The position numbers and the translations under genes were made by a program. Under the pieces are notes generated by a model. The model ran no database searches. It was not told the origin of the DNA and worked only from the letters and a program-made list of their open reading frames with translations. A stretch of 64,000 bases of DNA from Ministeria vibrans ATCC 50519 (Eukaryota; Opisthokonta; Filasterea): positions 53,619-117,618 of the forward strand of contig CALSCP010002759.1 of the NCBI GenBank assembly GCA_943704425.1, read 5' to 3'. Shown here in pieces: positions 1 to 19,976 of the stretch. How positions within the stretch are numbered: position 1 is the first letter of the stretch; every line of letters begins with the position of its first letter.

Positions 1-428
1 CAAAAGAATCGAAAAGACACCCGACAGAGCCCCATCTGCCTCTCGCGCCTCTTCAAAAGTCGCGTAGCAACAATGGCTGCATGGCCTCTCTCAAAGATCT
101 CACCTTGAGACTTCCCCAGTTGGTCGTTTTGTCAGACATTGTTTTGGCCCGAGAGAAAAAGAAAAAAGTCTGCAAAATACAAGTCACACACGCGAAAACA
201 CTCAGTCAGTCAGTCTCAAATGTCCCTGTTGTATAGTTTGCAGTACCGCAAAGAAGGAAGTGAAAGCCAACAAATAAACTGTGACATGAATATTTTCATT
301 CAGATTTCTTAAAAACAAACAAAAATCAACCCAAAAAGTAAAAACTCAAAAAAAAAACCACCCGTATCATCTAAGACTCGTCGCTCGTCGTTAGCATGTA
401 CAAGCAAGCAAAAAAAAAAAGTATACAC
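1..428. other. Intergenic, A-rich, no gene seen
   Basis: No open frame with recognisable protein character was found on either strand. The stretch has several A-runs, including one just before the tRNA gene. It may be downstream or upstream sequence of a gene outside the window. Confidence 0.5.
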
Positions 429-432
429 AAAA
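429..432 (-). terminator. Pol III T-run terminator of tRNA-Arg
   Basis: Four A residues on the plus strand read as TTTT on the minus strand, two bases past the tRNA 3' end. This is the usual RNA polymerase III stop. A longer A-run (plus strand) lies about ten bases further on and could act as backup. Confidence 0.6.
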
Positions 433-433
433 G

Positions 434-519
434 GACCAACGGCGGGACTCGAACCCGCAATCCTCGCTTGGCGATCATTCCGTAGGAGAGCGATGCCTTA
501 TCCATTAGGCCACGTTGGC
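434..519 (-). tRNA. tRNA-Arg (anticodon CCT) with a 13-nt intron
   Basis: Read on the minus strand, a full cloverleaf folds. The 7-bp acceptor stem starts GCCAACG and pairs with CGTTGGT, with one G-T wobble at the end pair. The D-arm reads GGCCTAATGGATAAGGC, the anticodon stem is TCGCT/AGCGA, and the T-arm is GCGGG/CCCGC around TTCGAGT. The anticodon CCT (484-486, complement) decodes AGG. The anticodon loop is 20 nt. Removing 13 nt at 470-482, after position 37, leaves a normal 7-nt loop, which is the canonical site for eukaryotic tRNA introns. The discriminator base would be C, which is unusual for Arg. D-arm and T-arm sequences fit A-box and B-box internal promoters. Confidence 0.93.
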
Positions 520-915
520 AAGGCCGGATTTTTGCTTAATTCGATATTAAACTCTATTTTGGTTTTATTACTCAAATTATCCAACGTTATTCATGCTGCA
601 GGCATCAAGTGTTATTCAAATCACTTGCTTAATGGGCTTTCGCCTTTTTAAACGATGTGGAGAGGACTAGAAAAAAAAATTTAATTACCGTCGGTTGGAC
701 TTTTTCTTATACGCTTCTCGTATTGTTTCACAGACGTCACCCATGGATGAACAAAGTAATGGTGCATTACGTAACGCTGCAACACGGGTCAAAAAAAACG
801 ACGCAAATGCCTTGAATTTTGAAAATGATCAAAAATCAGACAAATAAATCACTCACATTGCTTCAAGAGCTTCCCTCCCTCAAATTCTGACCCATTCTCT
901 ACTACATCGTCCACC
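520..915. other. Upstream region of the CHD gene
   Basis: AT-rich spacer between the tRNA gene and the start codon of the remodeller. No gene was seen. The bases just before the start codon (CCACC) fit a Kozak-like context. No clear TATA box was identified. Confidence 0.4.
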
Positions 916-9553
<8,638 letters not shown>

Positions 9554-9740
9554 GCCGCTATTCCTACTATCATTATTTTGTTCTTCCGAGTGACAGACAG
9601 AGAGAGTGAGTGTCTTTCCTTCTTTTTACAATACAAACACCGTTTCCCGATAATAATATTCTCATATCTCTTGGAGCATTTCTTTTTTATTATAATTATA
9701 TACATCGTTCAAGTTGAAAGAAGAGAAAAGAGAGTGACCT

Positions 9741-12700
9741 CTAAACCACCATATCAAAAAGCCATTGGTGCTGAAGAATAAACAACTCCACGAGTGCGCC
9801 CTAAATGCAAAAAAAAATAGGGTAAGCTCAACGTCACTCGAACTCAGACACATGCATACTCGGGCACTCGGCACCCAGACACTTGAGTCTCCTCTTCACT
9901 CAACTCTCCATACACTCGCTCACTCAAACACACATCACAAGCTTTACACATGTCACACCCAATCACTCAGTCACCCACTGACACGCGACGTGTTGTGTAC
10001 CTGAAAGTTCATGTTAACCATCATTTCAGGTGTTTCGTTTTCGGCTCTCATGAGCGTCGGACCAAACACAATCGCAAGATTGCTCGCAGCCATTTTGTTT
10101 TCTTCACACATCTCGCTCACACTAAACAGTGAGCGTCAGTCAGTCCCACTCATTCCTCCTTTTTCGTCCTCTCATGCTCCAGATCTATCGCTCTAGTTTA
10201 TCTGAGACTCTTACCGGTACAAGTGGAGTGCGAGGTGTTGGAGCACACGCACGTTGACCATTGGCATTCGTGAAATGGTTGCTTTAATAGCAATGAGTCG
10301 GTCGTCGTATTTGGGAAGTTCTACAGAGCGGCACTGTCAATACACACACACACACACACAAACAGAAGTTTTATCGTACTGATTGCTATCATGAAATCAG
10401 CAAAAAACTCAAAGGGAATGAGCGGATTGGGGAGTTCGCGAAAGTACAATTTGAGTGCGCCAGTGATGCTGTTGATGTCAGAGTATTCGGGAGCAGAGAA
10501 GTCGGTTGGGATGTCTACAGGCATGACAGTTAGAAGAGTCTCTATCACATTATTTATATGTTGAATCTCTCTATACGTAATATCTTTTTCTCCTTTCTCT
10601 CTCTCTCCTTATTTCTCCTCTCTCTCTCTATTATTTAGTTGTTTTCTCCTCTCTCTCTATTATTCTGTTCCTTCAAACTCTCTCAAACTCTCAAACTCTC
10701 TTGAATACCGTGATCCCAATTGTAGCGAATCTTTTGAATGAGGGAAGAAGAGCCTGACAGTCGGTAGATACCCACAACATGAGTGCCTCTGAGATCAACC
10801 TGCTCAATGCACGCCGTAATGAAGTGAGGCACAGGGACTCCATTGCGCTCCACAAGGGCCTCGAGTGAGCCCCCGAAGACAGTTTCTTGCAAAATGCCCG
10901 CTGACTTGAGTGTCTCCGCATCCACTCGTTCGTCCAGCAGCTTCTTCAGACGCTTCTTCACTTTTTTCTTCTTCTCTTCGCCGGCCGCATCGTCAAAGTC
11001 GGGATCGTTCACCGCCGTCTTCTGGATCTTCTTCAACTCCTTCTTGCGCTGCTTCTCTTCCTCCTTCATCTGTTTCTTGCTCAGCTCCGCTGTTGGGCCT
11101 CCTCCAACGCCACCGGTCGCCAAGGCACCACCAGAGGGGGCCGTGGCACCACCATTCCCGCTTGCCCCTGTCGCAGTTGCTCCGCCTGTGGCGCCACTCT
11201 GAAGAGACGTGGACGCAGCAAGGGCCGCGTCAAAGTCCGAGGGTGTCGTGTTGCTATTGGAGCTCATGGTGGACGTGGGACGCGAGGCGCCGCGCACCGA
11301 CGCCCACGAGGCACCTACGTCGTACGGATTGGACAGTGCCGCAATGGCCATGTGCCACTCGAAGAGCTGCTCGCTGTTTTCGCACTGCAAGAGAAACTCG
11401 GTGCCATTCGACGTTTTGGAAGACAGCACATATTTGCGCTTATGGTCCGCCACAATGTCCACTGACGAGGCGGTCATGACAAACGACGAGAGAGGACGCC
11501 CATTGCTCGCCGATGCACGCTGGTCCTTGAAGAAATTCAACTCTTCGCCACGCAACGTCGCATACATTGAGGTCCAGTTGCGCGACGGTTTCTTCGAGCC
11601 GTCCGCAATAATCTTACGCACAACAGTACCCTCAAGCGTGCGGGATGGAGACGTCTCAGACATGGCAATGGACGAGGTGGCAAACGCGCCGGTGCTCAGC
11701 GCTTGTTGGGCCCCAAGCGCACGGTTGGGAGGTACCTGGAGGCGACGCTGTGACACCTGCGGCTGCGATTGTTGTTGTTGAAGCTGTTGTTGTTGTTGTT
11801 GTTGTTGTTGTTGAAGCGGTTGTTGTTGAGGCTGTTGTTGTGCTTGTGGCGCTTGCTTCTGCGGTTGAGGCTTGAGTGAAGGATGCACCCATGAAGTTTC
11901 GCGCGTGATGGAGTTGTAGTAGTAGACACGACCACGCGGATCGCGAGCCTCGCGCCAGGCAGCGTCGATCGGAGGCGGTGCTGCAGCAGCTGAGGCTGCG
12001 GACGAAGTAAGGGTGACGGCAGGTGCTGGAGTGACAGGAAGTGTGGGGGTGATGGACTGCTGTTGCAGAGAGGGAGTCGACGTGGCCGGAGGGGTGGGTG
12101 TGACGCTGGGCGAAGGGGCATCGAGTTCGGGGGGACGGTCCCATGTGGTCACGTTGGTCGTCGAGTTGTGGTAGTACACTTTGCCCTTGTCATTAACATG
12201 TTCGCTCCAAACAGATCGCACCTCTGCTGCCGGGGAATTTGCTGTCGTTGCTGTTGGTTCTGTGTCACTTGCGGTTGTCGTATCCGCGCTCGTGTCCGTT
12301 GTTGGAACATCTTCAGCACTCGTAGACGTGTCGGGCTTGCGAGGACGTGGGGCGCCAAGTCCACCTCCGGCGGCGAGTATGTCGGCGAGTCCCGAAGGTG
12401 CACGGACAGACTTGGAGGGGGGAGGTGACTTGAGAGACGCAGAGGAGTCAATAGTGGCACCGTGCACAAGAGGCTTGCGGGCACGATGGCTTGGCGCAGC
12501 TGCATCGGATGTCTTGGTATCATCCGAGGGCACTTCAGTCGCGTCGGTGACGGTCAAGTCTGTTTCTGTCGCGTCAGCCTCCGTCGCTGCTTCAGAGTCG
12601 ACTTGCGTCTGTGTCGCTTCGTCTTCGTTCAAGAGCGTTTCTGCCTCGAGATCGCGGTACGCCTTGGCACCGGGACGACGATGTGGCAAGGTTCTATTGA

Positions 12701-13224
12701 GTGGAGTGGCAGCGATCACAGCCGCTGCCGAGTCCGCCGACTCCTCACCCTGTTCGTGCGTCACCTCAAGTACAGCTGCGTCCTCCTCGGGCGTCGCCGT
12801 GAGGTCGCCGGTGAAACTCTTCTGTCGTGGGCGAATGGGACGCGGAGCCTTGACAGGCACAGGGCTACTGCGAGCAGGAGGATCGTTGAGGGTAGCGGCG
12901 AGAGCAGCAGCGGAAATGGAATTCTCGGAGGACGAGGTACCCGGCTCCATCTCAAGCGAGCTGGTGGAACTACGACGAGCCATGGGATCGCGGGCGTTTG
13001 CCGATAGATCACTTGCATGACGCGACACCACAAGAGCACTGCCGTCGAGAGGACTTGTTGCGGAAGCACTGGGAACACAGCTGAGTTCACCATCGACTTC
13101 GGTAAAGGCACGTGAGTTTGTTCGTGATGCCGAGCGCGACTGGGTCTGCAGACGCGAGCCTTCACGTGAGGGTGGCGGTGGAGGTTTGGATTTTTTCTTG
13201 CCAGCAGCAACGGCAGCGGCGGCG

Positions 13225-13255
<31 letters not shown>

Positions 13256-14381
13256 TTGCGGTGGCGTCGGCGACGGCAACATCAGTGGTGGTAGTGGACT
13301 CGACGGAATTGAGAGAGGTGCTGCTTGTCGGGGGCGAGACGAGGTTGTCGTCGGGACAGGCATCGGAGGGGCGCAGTGGCTTGCGGGGACGCACAGGGCG
13401 AGGAGGAGTGGTTGTTACGGGGGAGAAGGCAGTGGGGTCTTCGCTGCAGGGGCGGGGCTTGGGAAGAACATTGAGACGCAGATGGGCGGAGGAATGGGGA
13501 GGCGACGGGGAAGGAACGGCCGCCGAAGTGGAAGCGGACTCACGCTCGTCGAGAGCGGCAAGGGTGGACGCGGGCGGGAGCATGATGGAGGGCATACTAG
13601 AGCGGGGTCGCATCATCCGAGGTTTCTTGGCGGGCATGGGTGCGGTGGTGGTTGCGGATGTGGTGGTGGGCGTCGAAGAGCTGAATGCCGGTGAAGAAGG
13701 TGGATGTGCAGCGGTGGAAGAGACGCCGGGGCTGTTTCGTGCAGAGGTGGGAGAGCCACGGCGTGCGCCAGGAGTGGTGCCGAAAGAGCTGGCCGCGGTG
13801 GCCAACGGAGACGATGACAACGACGACGACGACGACTCGGCCATGTCGAACATTCCGTCAAAACTCTGCGAGTGGCGGGTGATGTTAGAGCGGGGACGGG
13901 GACGTGGCACGGGCACAGGCAGAGGCTTTTTGCGAGCACGGCGGAGCGTAGTGGGGCTCTTGTCGCCACCCGTGTCATCCTTGGCCGCAGTAGGCAATGG
14001 ATTCGTTGCGGTGGTGTCGCGCGAAGACAAAGCGGTGGATGGCGGTGGCGCCGACGAGGGAGGTGGCGGTGTGTCTTCGCCCTCGACGACCACCTGGACA
14101 AGCTGCATGTAGGAGGCGGGTACAAAGCCCTACAGGAACAAGACAAACCAGTGTGAGACAGGTAGCTGGGGCGAACACCACTATAGAAAACTGCAAGGAT
14201 AACCGACAAGAGGACACACACACAAGACACAGAAACTGGCTGTGCACAGCATTTTCTCTCTCTCACTCTCTCTCTCTCTCTCCTGACAAGTTCATAGCCC
14301 ACCACTGTACAACACCATCCACATACCTCCTTGTCCAAGATGCTAACGTGCCACCACTCGTCGCTGGCGCGCTCTATCAGG
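9741..14381 (-). CDS. SH3-WW-WW-PH-RhoGAP protein (ARHGAP12/27-like), 5' partial
   Basis: Exons on the minus strand: 14381-14327, 14129-10697, 10514-10380, 10320-10215, 10121-10001, 9800-9741. The first visible exon ends an SH3 domain (DEWWHVSILDKE then GFVPASYMQLV). The exon(s) with the SH3 start and start codon should lie in the N gap at 14591-15196. A long Ser/Thr/Pro/Ala-rich region follows, then two WW domains (WSEHVNDKGKVYYHNS and WREARDPRGRVYYYNS), a Gln-rich linker, a PH domain and a RhoGAP domain. The arginine finger is visible in VGIYRLSG. The GAP domain finishes with FRELPNPLIPFEFF, NLAIVFGPTLM and QHQWLF near the stop. The order matches the animal ARHGAP9/12/15/27 family, which switches off Rac or Cdc42 at membranes. 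The small 3' exons make the end of the GAP domain complete. Confidence 0.88.
14240..14282. repeat. Short CT-rich tract in RhoGAP intron
   Basis: A (CT)n tract lies in the intron between the SH3 exon and the large exon. Unlike the pure pyrimidine runs of plus-strand genes, it is CT on the plus strand and so purine on the transcript of this minus-strand gene. Confidence 0.7.
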
Positions 14382-14590
14382 CTAAGGAGAGAGGGAAGAG
14401 TGAGCGAACGATGAGCAGCTTGTTTTGAGAGTGCGCAGCAAAAACACCCTGTTAGCCACACGCAGACCACACCGACACCATGCGTATCCACACAACACAC
14501 CACTCCATCAAAGCGCTGTCTGCTCTTCTCGACAAGAAGCGAAAAAAAAAAAAAAAAAAAAAAAAGATACCGAAAGAGATCTCCTTTTGC

Positions 14591-15196
14591 NNNNNNNNNN
14601 NNNNNNNNNNNNNNNNNNNNNNNNNNNNNNNNNNNNNNNNNNNNNNNNNNNNNNNNNNNNNNNNNNNNNNNNNNNNNNNNNNNNNNNNNNNNNNNNNNNN
14701 NNNNNNNNNNNNNNNNNNNNNNNNNNNNNNNNNNNNNNNNNNNNNNNNNNNNNNNNNNNNNNNNNNNNNNNNNNNNNNNNNNNNNNNNNNNNNNNNNNNN
14801 NNNNNNNNNNNNNNNNNNNNNNNNNNNNNNNNNNNNNNNNNNNNNNNNNNNNNNNNNNNNNNNNNNNNNNNNNNNNNNNNNNNNNNNNNNNNNNNNNNNN
14901 NNNNNNNNNNNNNNNNNNNNNNNNNNNNNNNNNNNNNNNNNNNNNNNNNNNNNNNNNNNNNNNNNNNNNNNNNNNNNNNNNNNNNNNNNNNNNNNNNNNN
15001 NNNNNNNNNNNNNNNNNNNNNNNNNNNNNNNNNNNNNNNNNNNNNNNNNNNNNNNNNNNNNNNNNNNNNNNNNNNNNNNNNNNNNNNNNNNNNNNNNNNN
15101 NNNNNNNNNNNNNNNNNNNNNNNNNNNNNNNNNNNNNNNNNNNNNNNNNNNNNNNNNNNNNNNNNNNNNNNNNNNNNNNNNNNNNNNNNNNNNNNN
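14591..15196. other. Assembly gap of 606 N
   Basis: A run of unknown bases. It must contain the 5' exons and promoters of two divergent genes: the SH3/RhoGAP gene on the minus strand and the CH-twinfilin gene on the plus strand. Confidence 1.
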
Positions 15197-15262
15197 TTTT
15201 TTTTATCTTTGTCCTCTCTGTACTTTTTGCTCACACTCTTTTTATTGCCTCTATGCGCGCAG

Positions 15263-18088
15263 GCTTGGCCTTTCTCGCCATCATCCACCACTTCCACCCC
15301 TCGTTGATTGAGTACACGGAGCTCCATGGGCGCAGCGACGAGTATGAGTGTCTGCAGACGGCGTACGACGCAGCCAAGTCGCTGGGGATTGCGGTGCCTC
15401 TGACGGTGGAGGATGTGACGGACGTCGAGACGCCCAACCCCGACAAGATCAAGAAGTTCCTGGCCAATTTGGCTGCCAAGTTCTGTGGACTTGCCGAAGA
15501 CGAGGACGCTGCCGGAGACGCAGCAGCAGCAGCAGCGCCCGTGACCGCGACCGAGTCAGTCGCACCGAGTACACCCAAGGCAGCGTCGGACACTTCGGCA
15601 GCAGCTGCCACTCCTGCTTCTCCCTCGTCCACCACGGCTACACCTACAAAGCGCTCGCTAATTCCCGCCCCCAAATGGATCACACCCGGTGCAGCCGGTG
15701 GAGCTGCTGCCGTGCCTGCCGCGCGCTTTGGAAAGGACGCCATTGCCGCTGCTGCCGCCTCGCCCAAGGCGTCGCCCGCAGCCAAGGCTGCCAAGGCGTC
15801 GCCCGCTGGTAGCAGTCCCTCGAAGATTGCAAAGCCCGTGGCAAGCACACTGTCTCCCAAGCCTGCGGCAAGTGCTGGCTCGCGCCTGTCCATGCCCCCC
15901 AAGGGCGCCGCCAAGGTGTGGCAGGAGAAGAAGGACGAGACACCCGTGGGTACGCCCAAGAAGACTCCTTCGTCGACACCCTCCAAACTGCCATCCACTG
16001 CTGTGCCTGCGCCGCGTTCGTCGCCGGCACCACGACCGCCGTCGACGGTCGACACGTCGGGCAAGGTGTCGGCGAGCAAGGCTGCGCTGTCGTCGACCGC
16101 CGAGAAGTCGAGTGCGACCAAGACGAGTACGCGTGTGCCGTCGGTCATTGAGAGCACCTCGGGTAAGGTGTCGGCAAGCAAGGCGGCGCTGTCGTCAACC
16201 GCCGAGAAGTCGAGTGCGACCAAGACGAGTGCGCGTGTGCCGTCGGTGATTGAGAGCACATCGGGAAAGGTGTCGGCAAGCAAGGCTGCGCTGTCGTCGA
16301 CCGCCGAGAAGTCGAGTGCGACCAAGACGAGTACGCGTGTGCCGTCGGTCATGGAAAGCACCTCGGGTAAGGTGTCGGCAAGCAAGGCGGCGCTGTCGTC
16401 AACCGCCGAGAAGTCTGCAGCGACCAAGACGAGCAAACGCGCACCGTCGGTGATTGAGAGCACGTCGGGAAAGGTGTCGCAGACCAAGTCAGCACTGTCG
16501 TCGACCGCCGAGAAGTCTGCAGCGACCAAGACGAGCACACGCGCGCCATCGGTAATTGAGAGCACGTCGGGGAAGGTGTCGGCGACGAAGGCGTCGCTGT
16601 CGACGACTGCGGCCACGTCGGCGTCGACCAAGACAAGCGACCGGCCCAAGTCGAGCGTGCTTGAGAGTGGCAAGGTGTCGTCGGCCAAGTCGACGTTGGC
16701 GAACACGGCGACTGTGGCGGCCGCCGTGAAGACGAGCACGCGCGTGCCGTCCGTTGTTGATGCCGCTGGTCGTGTCAAGTTGACCACGTCGGCCATTGAG
16801 CATGGCGAGTTGAAGACCCCGTCGGGATCGCAACCGTCGTCACGTCCGCCGTCCATGGCCAACAAGGCGGACGTCGAGGAGATGATGCAGGCGCTCAAGG
16901 AGATGAACATGAACACGGTGAGTGAGGAGGAGAGCGCCGTGCCTGTGGTGAAAGACAACGACAACGGCGCGGCGGAGGACGAGGATGACGACGAGGACAC
17001 GTCTGCCATGGAGGCGGCCATTGACGCGGACACAGCTGCTGTTTTGGACACTGTCGCTACGACCGTCGCCGAGGTGACTGCTGCCGCGGATGCGGCATCA
17101 CCCAAGTCGGACACGGCCGAGACTGAGGCGGCCATTGATGCTGACGTTGAGGCGGTGCTCAAGGCGGTAGTGGAGTCTACGCTTGCCGAGGTGACTGCCG
17201 CTGCGGATGCGGCCGCGCCCAAGTCGGACACGGCCGAGACTGAGGCGGCCATTGACGCTGACATTGAGGCGGTGCTCGAGGCCATGGTGGCTTCCACCGT
17301 TGCCGAGGTGACTGCCGCTGCTGAGGCGGCCGCACCAACACCCGACACGTCTGCGACCGAGGCAGCGATTGATGCGGATACGGAGGCGGTGCTCGAGGCC
17401 ATGGTGGCCTCCACCATTGCCGAGGTGACTGCAGCGGCAGATGCGGCCGCGCCCAAGTCGGACACGGCCGAGACAGAGGCGGCGATTGATGCAGACACCG
17501 AGGCAGTGCTCAGTGCCGTGGTGGCGTCTACGCTTGCCGAGGTGACGGCCGCGGCTGCGGCAGCCTCGCCACGACCCGAGTCGATGGTCATGGAGTCAGC
17601 AAAGACAGAGGAACACGCGTCGAGTGCGTCGGTGTTTGCTGACGTCCCCGCAGAAGAGCAGGGAGTTGTGGTAGAGGAAGCAGCGGCAGAGGCGGCGGCA
17701 ACAGAAGAGCACGGGGATGACTGGGTCGGTGTTGAGGAGGACGTGCCAGCCGCGGACGATGCCGAGGTGAAGGTTGCCGCGAGCTGGACGGAAGAGGACG
17801 CCAGCAAGTCGGCAGCCGCTCAACAGGACGCATGGGAGGAAGTACAGGAGTACGACTTGCCGCCGCACGATGCCGAGGATGTGCAGCGATCCATTTCGTG
17901 GAGCGACGAGATGGCCCTGGCAAGTGCGGAGCGTCAGACCAAGGGAGCAGCGGAGGCAAAGACTGAGACTGCTGAGACTGAGACTGCTGAGACGACGGAA
18001 GCGACTGAGACGACGGAAGCGACTGAGACGACGGAAGCGACTGAGACGACGGAAGCGACTGAGACGACGGAAGCGACTGAGACTGCTC

Positions 18089-18120
<32 letters not shown>

Positions 18121-19554
18121 TCTGCTGCTCCTGCTGTAACAACAGCAGCGACACTGCCAGTGGCGAAGAAGCCAATGATGCGACGCCCGACAGCGGAGGA
18201 AATTGCACGACCAGCGCCTATTGGAGCGGCTCGCGATGGCAAGCGGATTGTCAAGTTGACGATTAAGGGTGACAATGAGTTTGTGGTGGCGGCGACACAT
18301 GACGCGAGTGCAGAGACGGACTGGCGCGCAGACTACAGTAAGCTGGCGGAGCTGGTGGACGAGGCGGCGCCGTCCTATCTGTTTGTGGACCGTGGGGCGC
18401 CCAAGAAGTGGCTCATGGTCATTTGGATGCCTGAGGGCAAGCTGCGCGTCAAGGACCGCATGGTGTACTCGTCGTCGGCCGGACGTGCCAAGGAGTTCTT
18501 TGGGCCGACTGACGTGACGGAGGAGCTGCACGCGACCACTGCGGACGAGCTGACACTGTCGCACTACAGCTTCTTGAAGGAAGGCGACAACTCGGAAGTG
18601 ATGAGCATGCGCGAGTTGGCCATTGCTGAGTTGCAGTCAGGCGAGGCCGAGGCACGTGGGGACATGGCGGCGCGTGCGAGCCATGGTGCGCCCATTGCGG
18701 GTCCGTCCAAGGGTCCCGTTGGTGGGTACCACGAGGTGAAGCTGCCGCTGACGGACGCAGCCAAGGCGGCCGTGGCGTCGCTGCAGTCGCACGAGAACAA
18801 CTGGGTGCAGCTGTGTATTACAGCGGACGGCAAGTCCGTCGACAGCGTCCTGGCGAAGCACATTGAGGCGGCAGATGTCTCTGCGAACATTGATATCAAC
18901 TGGCCTCGCTACTACCTGTACGCGTTTGGTGGGGAGGAGAGGAAGATGGATAAGGTGGAGGAGGAAACGGAAGAGGAGGGTGAGGAGAAGGCGGAAGAGA
19001 AGCCTGAGGAGAAGACTGAAGAGAAGACTGAAGAGAAGGCTGAGGAGAAGACTGAGGAGAAGACTGAAGAGAAGACTGAAGAGAAGACTGAGGAGAAGAC
19101 GGAAGAGAAGACTGAGGAGAAGACTGAGGAGAAGACGGAAGAGGAGAGTGAGGAGAAGACTGAAGAGAAGACGGAAGAGAAGACGGAAGAGAAGACTGAG
19201 GAGAAGACTGAGGAGAAGAGCGAAGAGAAGACGGAAGAGAAGACTGAGGAGAAGACTGAGGAGAAGAGCGAAGAGAAGACGGAAGAGAAGACTGAGGAGA
19301 AGAGCGAAGAGGGTGAGGAAAAGGAGGAGACAGGCGCATCATCGGCATCGTCGAGTGGCGCACTCCGCAGCGTCGTGTTTGTCTACTGCTGCCCCCCCGC
19401 ATCCAAACCACGCGACCGCATGGCCTACGCCACTGCCAAACCCGAAGTCTACAACTCAATCAACCAGTCGGGTCTTTCCCTCACCGCAAAGGTACAACTC
19501 AAGAGAAAACAACTTTAATCAAATGCTAACACCTCTCTTTCACCCTATCACTTT

Positions 19555-19644
<90 letters not shown>

Positions 19645-19879
19645 AACTCTCTTGAACTCTCTGTAGTTTGAGGAATCAGACCCCGAGGACATCACGCATG
19701 CGTGGATTGAGGTGGAGACGACGGCCGCACGAGGCAAGCAGCAACGCACCGCTGCCGAGTATGCGACTGCTGGCGGTGACGGTGCGCCTCTCGCTATCAC
19801 TGTCAAGCCAGGAACTATCCGCAAGTCCCATCCTGTCCCTGGCATGGTCGGTGCTTTCAAGCTGCCTTCTCTTCAGTAG
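15263..19879 (+). CDS. Calponin-homology domain fused to twinfilin, 5' partial
   Basis: Two visible exons, 15263-19491 and 19667-19879, in matching phase. The first opens inside a CH domain (GLAFLAIIHHFHPSLIEYTEL and then LGIAVPLTVEDV), so the start of that domain is in the N gap. An Ala/Pro/Ser linker follows. Next come about six copies of a 34-residue unit (SGKVSASKAALSSTAEKS), five copies of a roughly 40-residue Ala/Glu unit (TEAAIDADTEAVL), and TTEATE repeats. The C-terminal third has two ADF-homology domains: KRIVKLTIKGDNEF to LSHYSFLKEG, then YHEVKLPLTDAAKAAV to ITHAWIEVE. The tail is basic (KPGTIRKSHPVPG), like the capping-protein-binding tail of twinfilin. The second ADF-H domain is split by a Glu/Lys repeat. 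Expected role: actin monomer and barbed-end control, tethered to filaments by the CH domain. No such fusion is familiar to me. Confidence 0.85.
16060..16700 (+). repeat. 34-residue coding repeats in the CH-twinfilin linker
   Basis: About six tandem copies of a ~102-bp unit encode SGKVSASKAALSSTAEKS(S/A)ATKTS plus RVPSVIEST. The units are nearly identical at DNA level, indicating recent expansion or gene conversion. Confidence 0.88.
18952..19330 (+). repeat. EEKTEEKT/EEKSEE coding repeat inside ADF-H domain 2
   Basis: Over thirty 12-base units of the form GAGAAGACTGAA encode alternating EEKT and EEKS. The repeat sits between YYLYAFGGEE and RSVVFVYCCPP, which are consecutive strands of the second ADF-H domain in ordinary twinfilins. 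Confidence 0.88.
19557..19643. repeat. (CT)n microsatellite in the last CH-twinfilin intron
   Basis: An almost pure CT run fills the 175-base intron between 19491 and 19667. Confidence 0.9.
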
Positions 19880-19976
19880 TTTTGATCTTTCTTTTGTTAT
19901 TATTTTTTTTGTTCGTTATTTTGGAAGGGATTTTGTGTGTGTGTTACAATGAATATTATTTACACGTCATGATTGT

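Noticed and set aside
13186-14112. 308-residue frame on the plus strand
   Set aside because: It is antisense to the low-complexity part of the RhoGAP gene, which has WW, PH and GAP domains on the minus strand.
15231-17807. 858-residue frame on the minus strand
   Set aside because: It mirrors the Ala/Ser-rich repeats of the CH-twinfilin gene. The plus strand shows clear CH and ADF-H domains.
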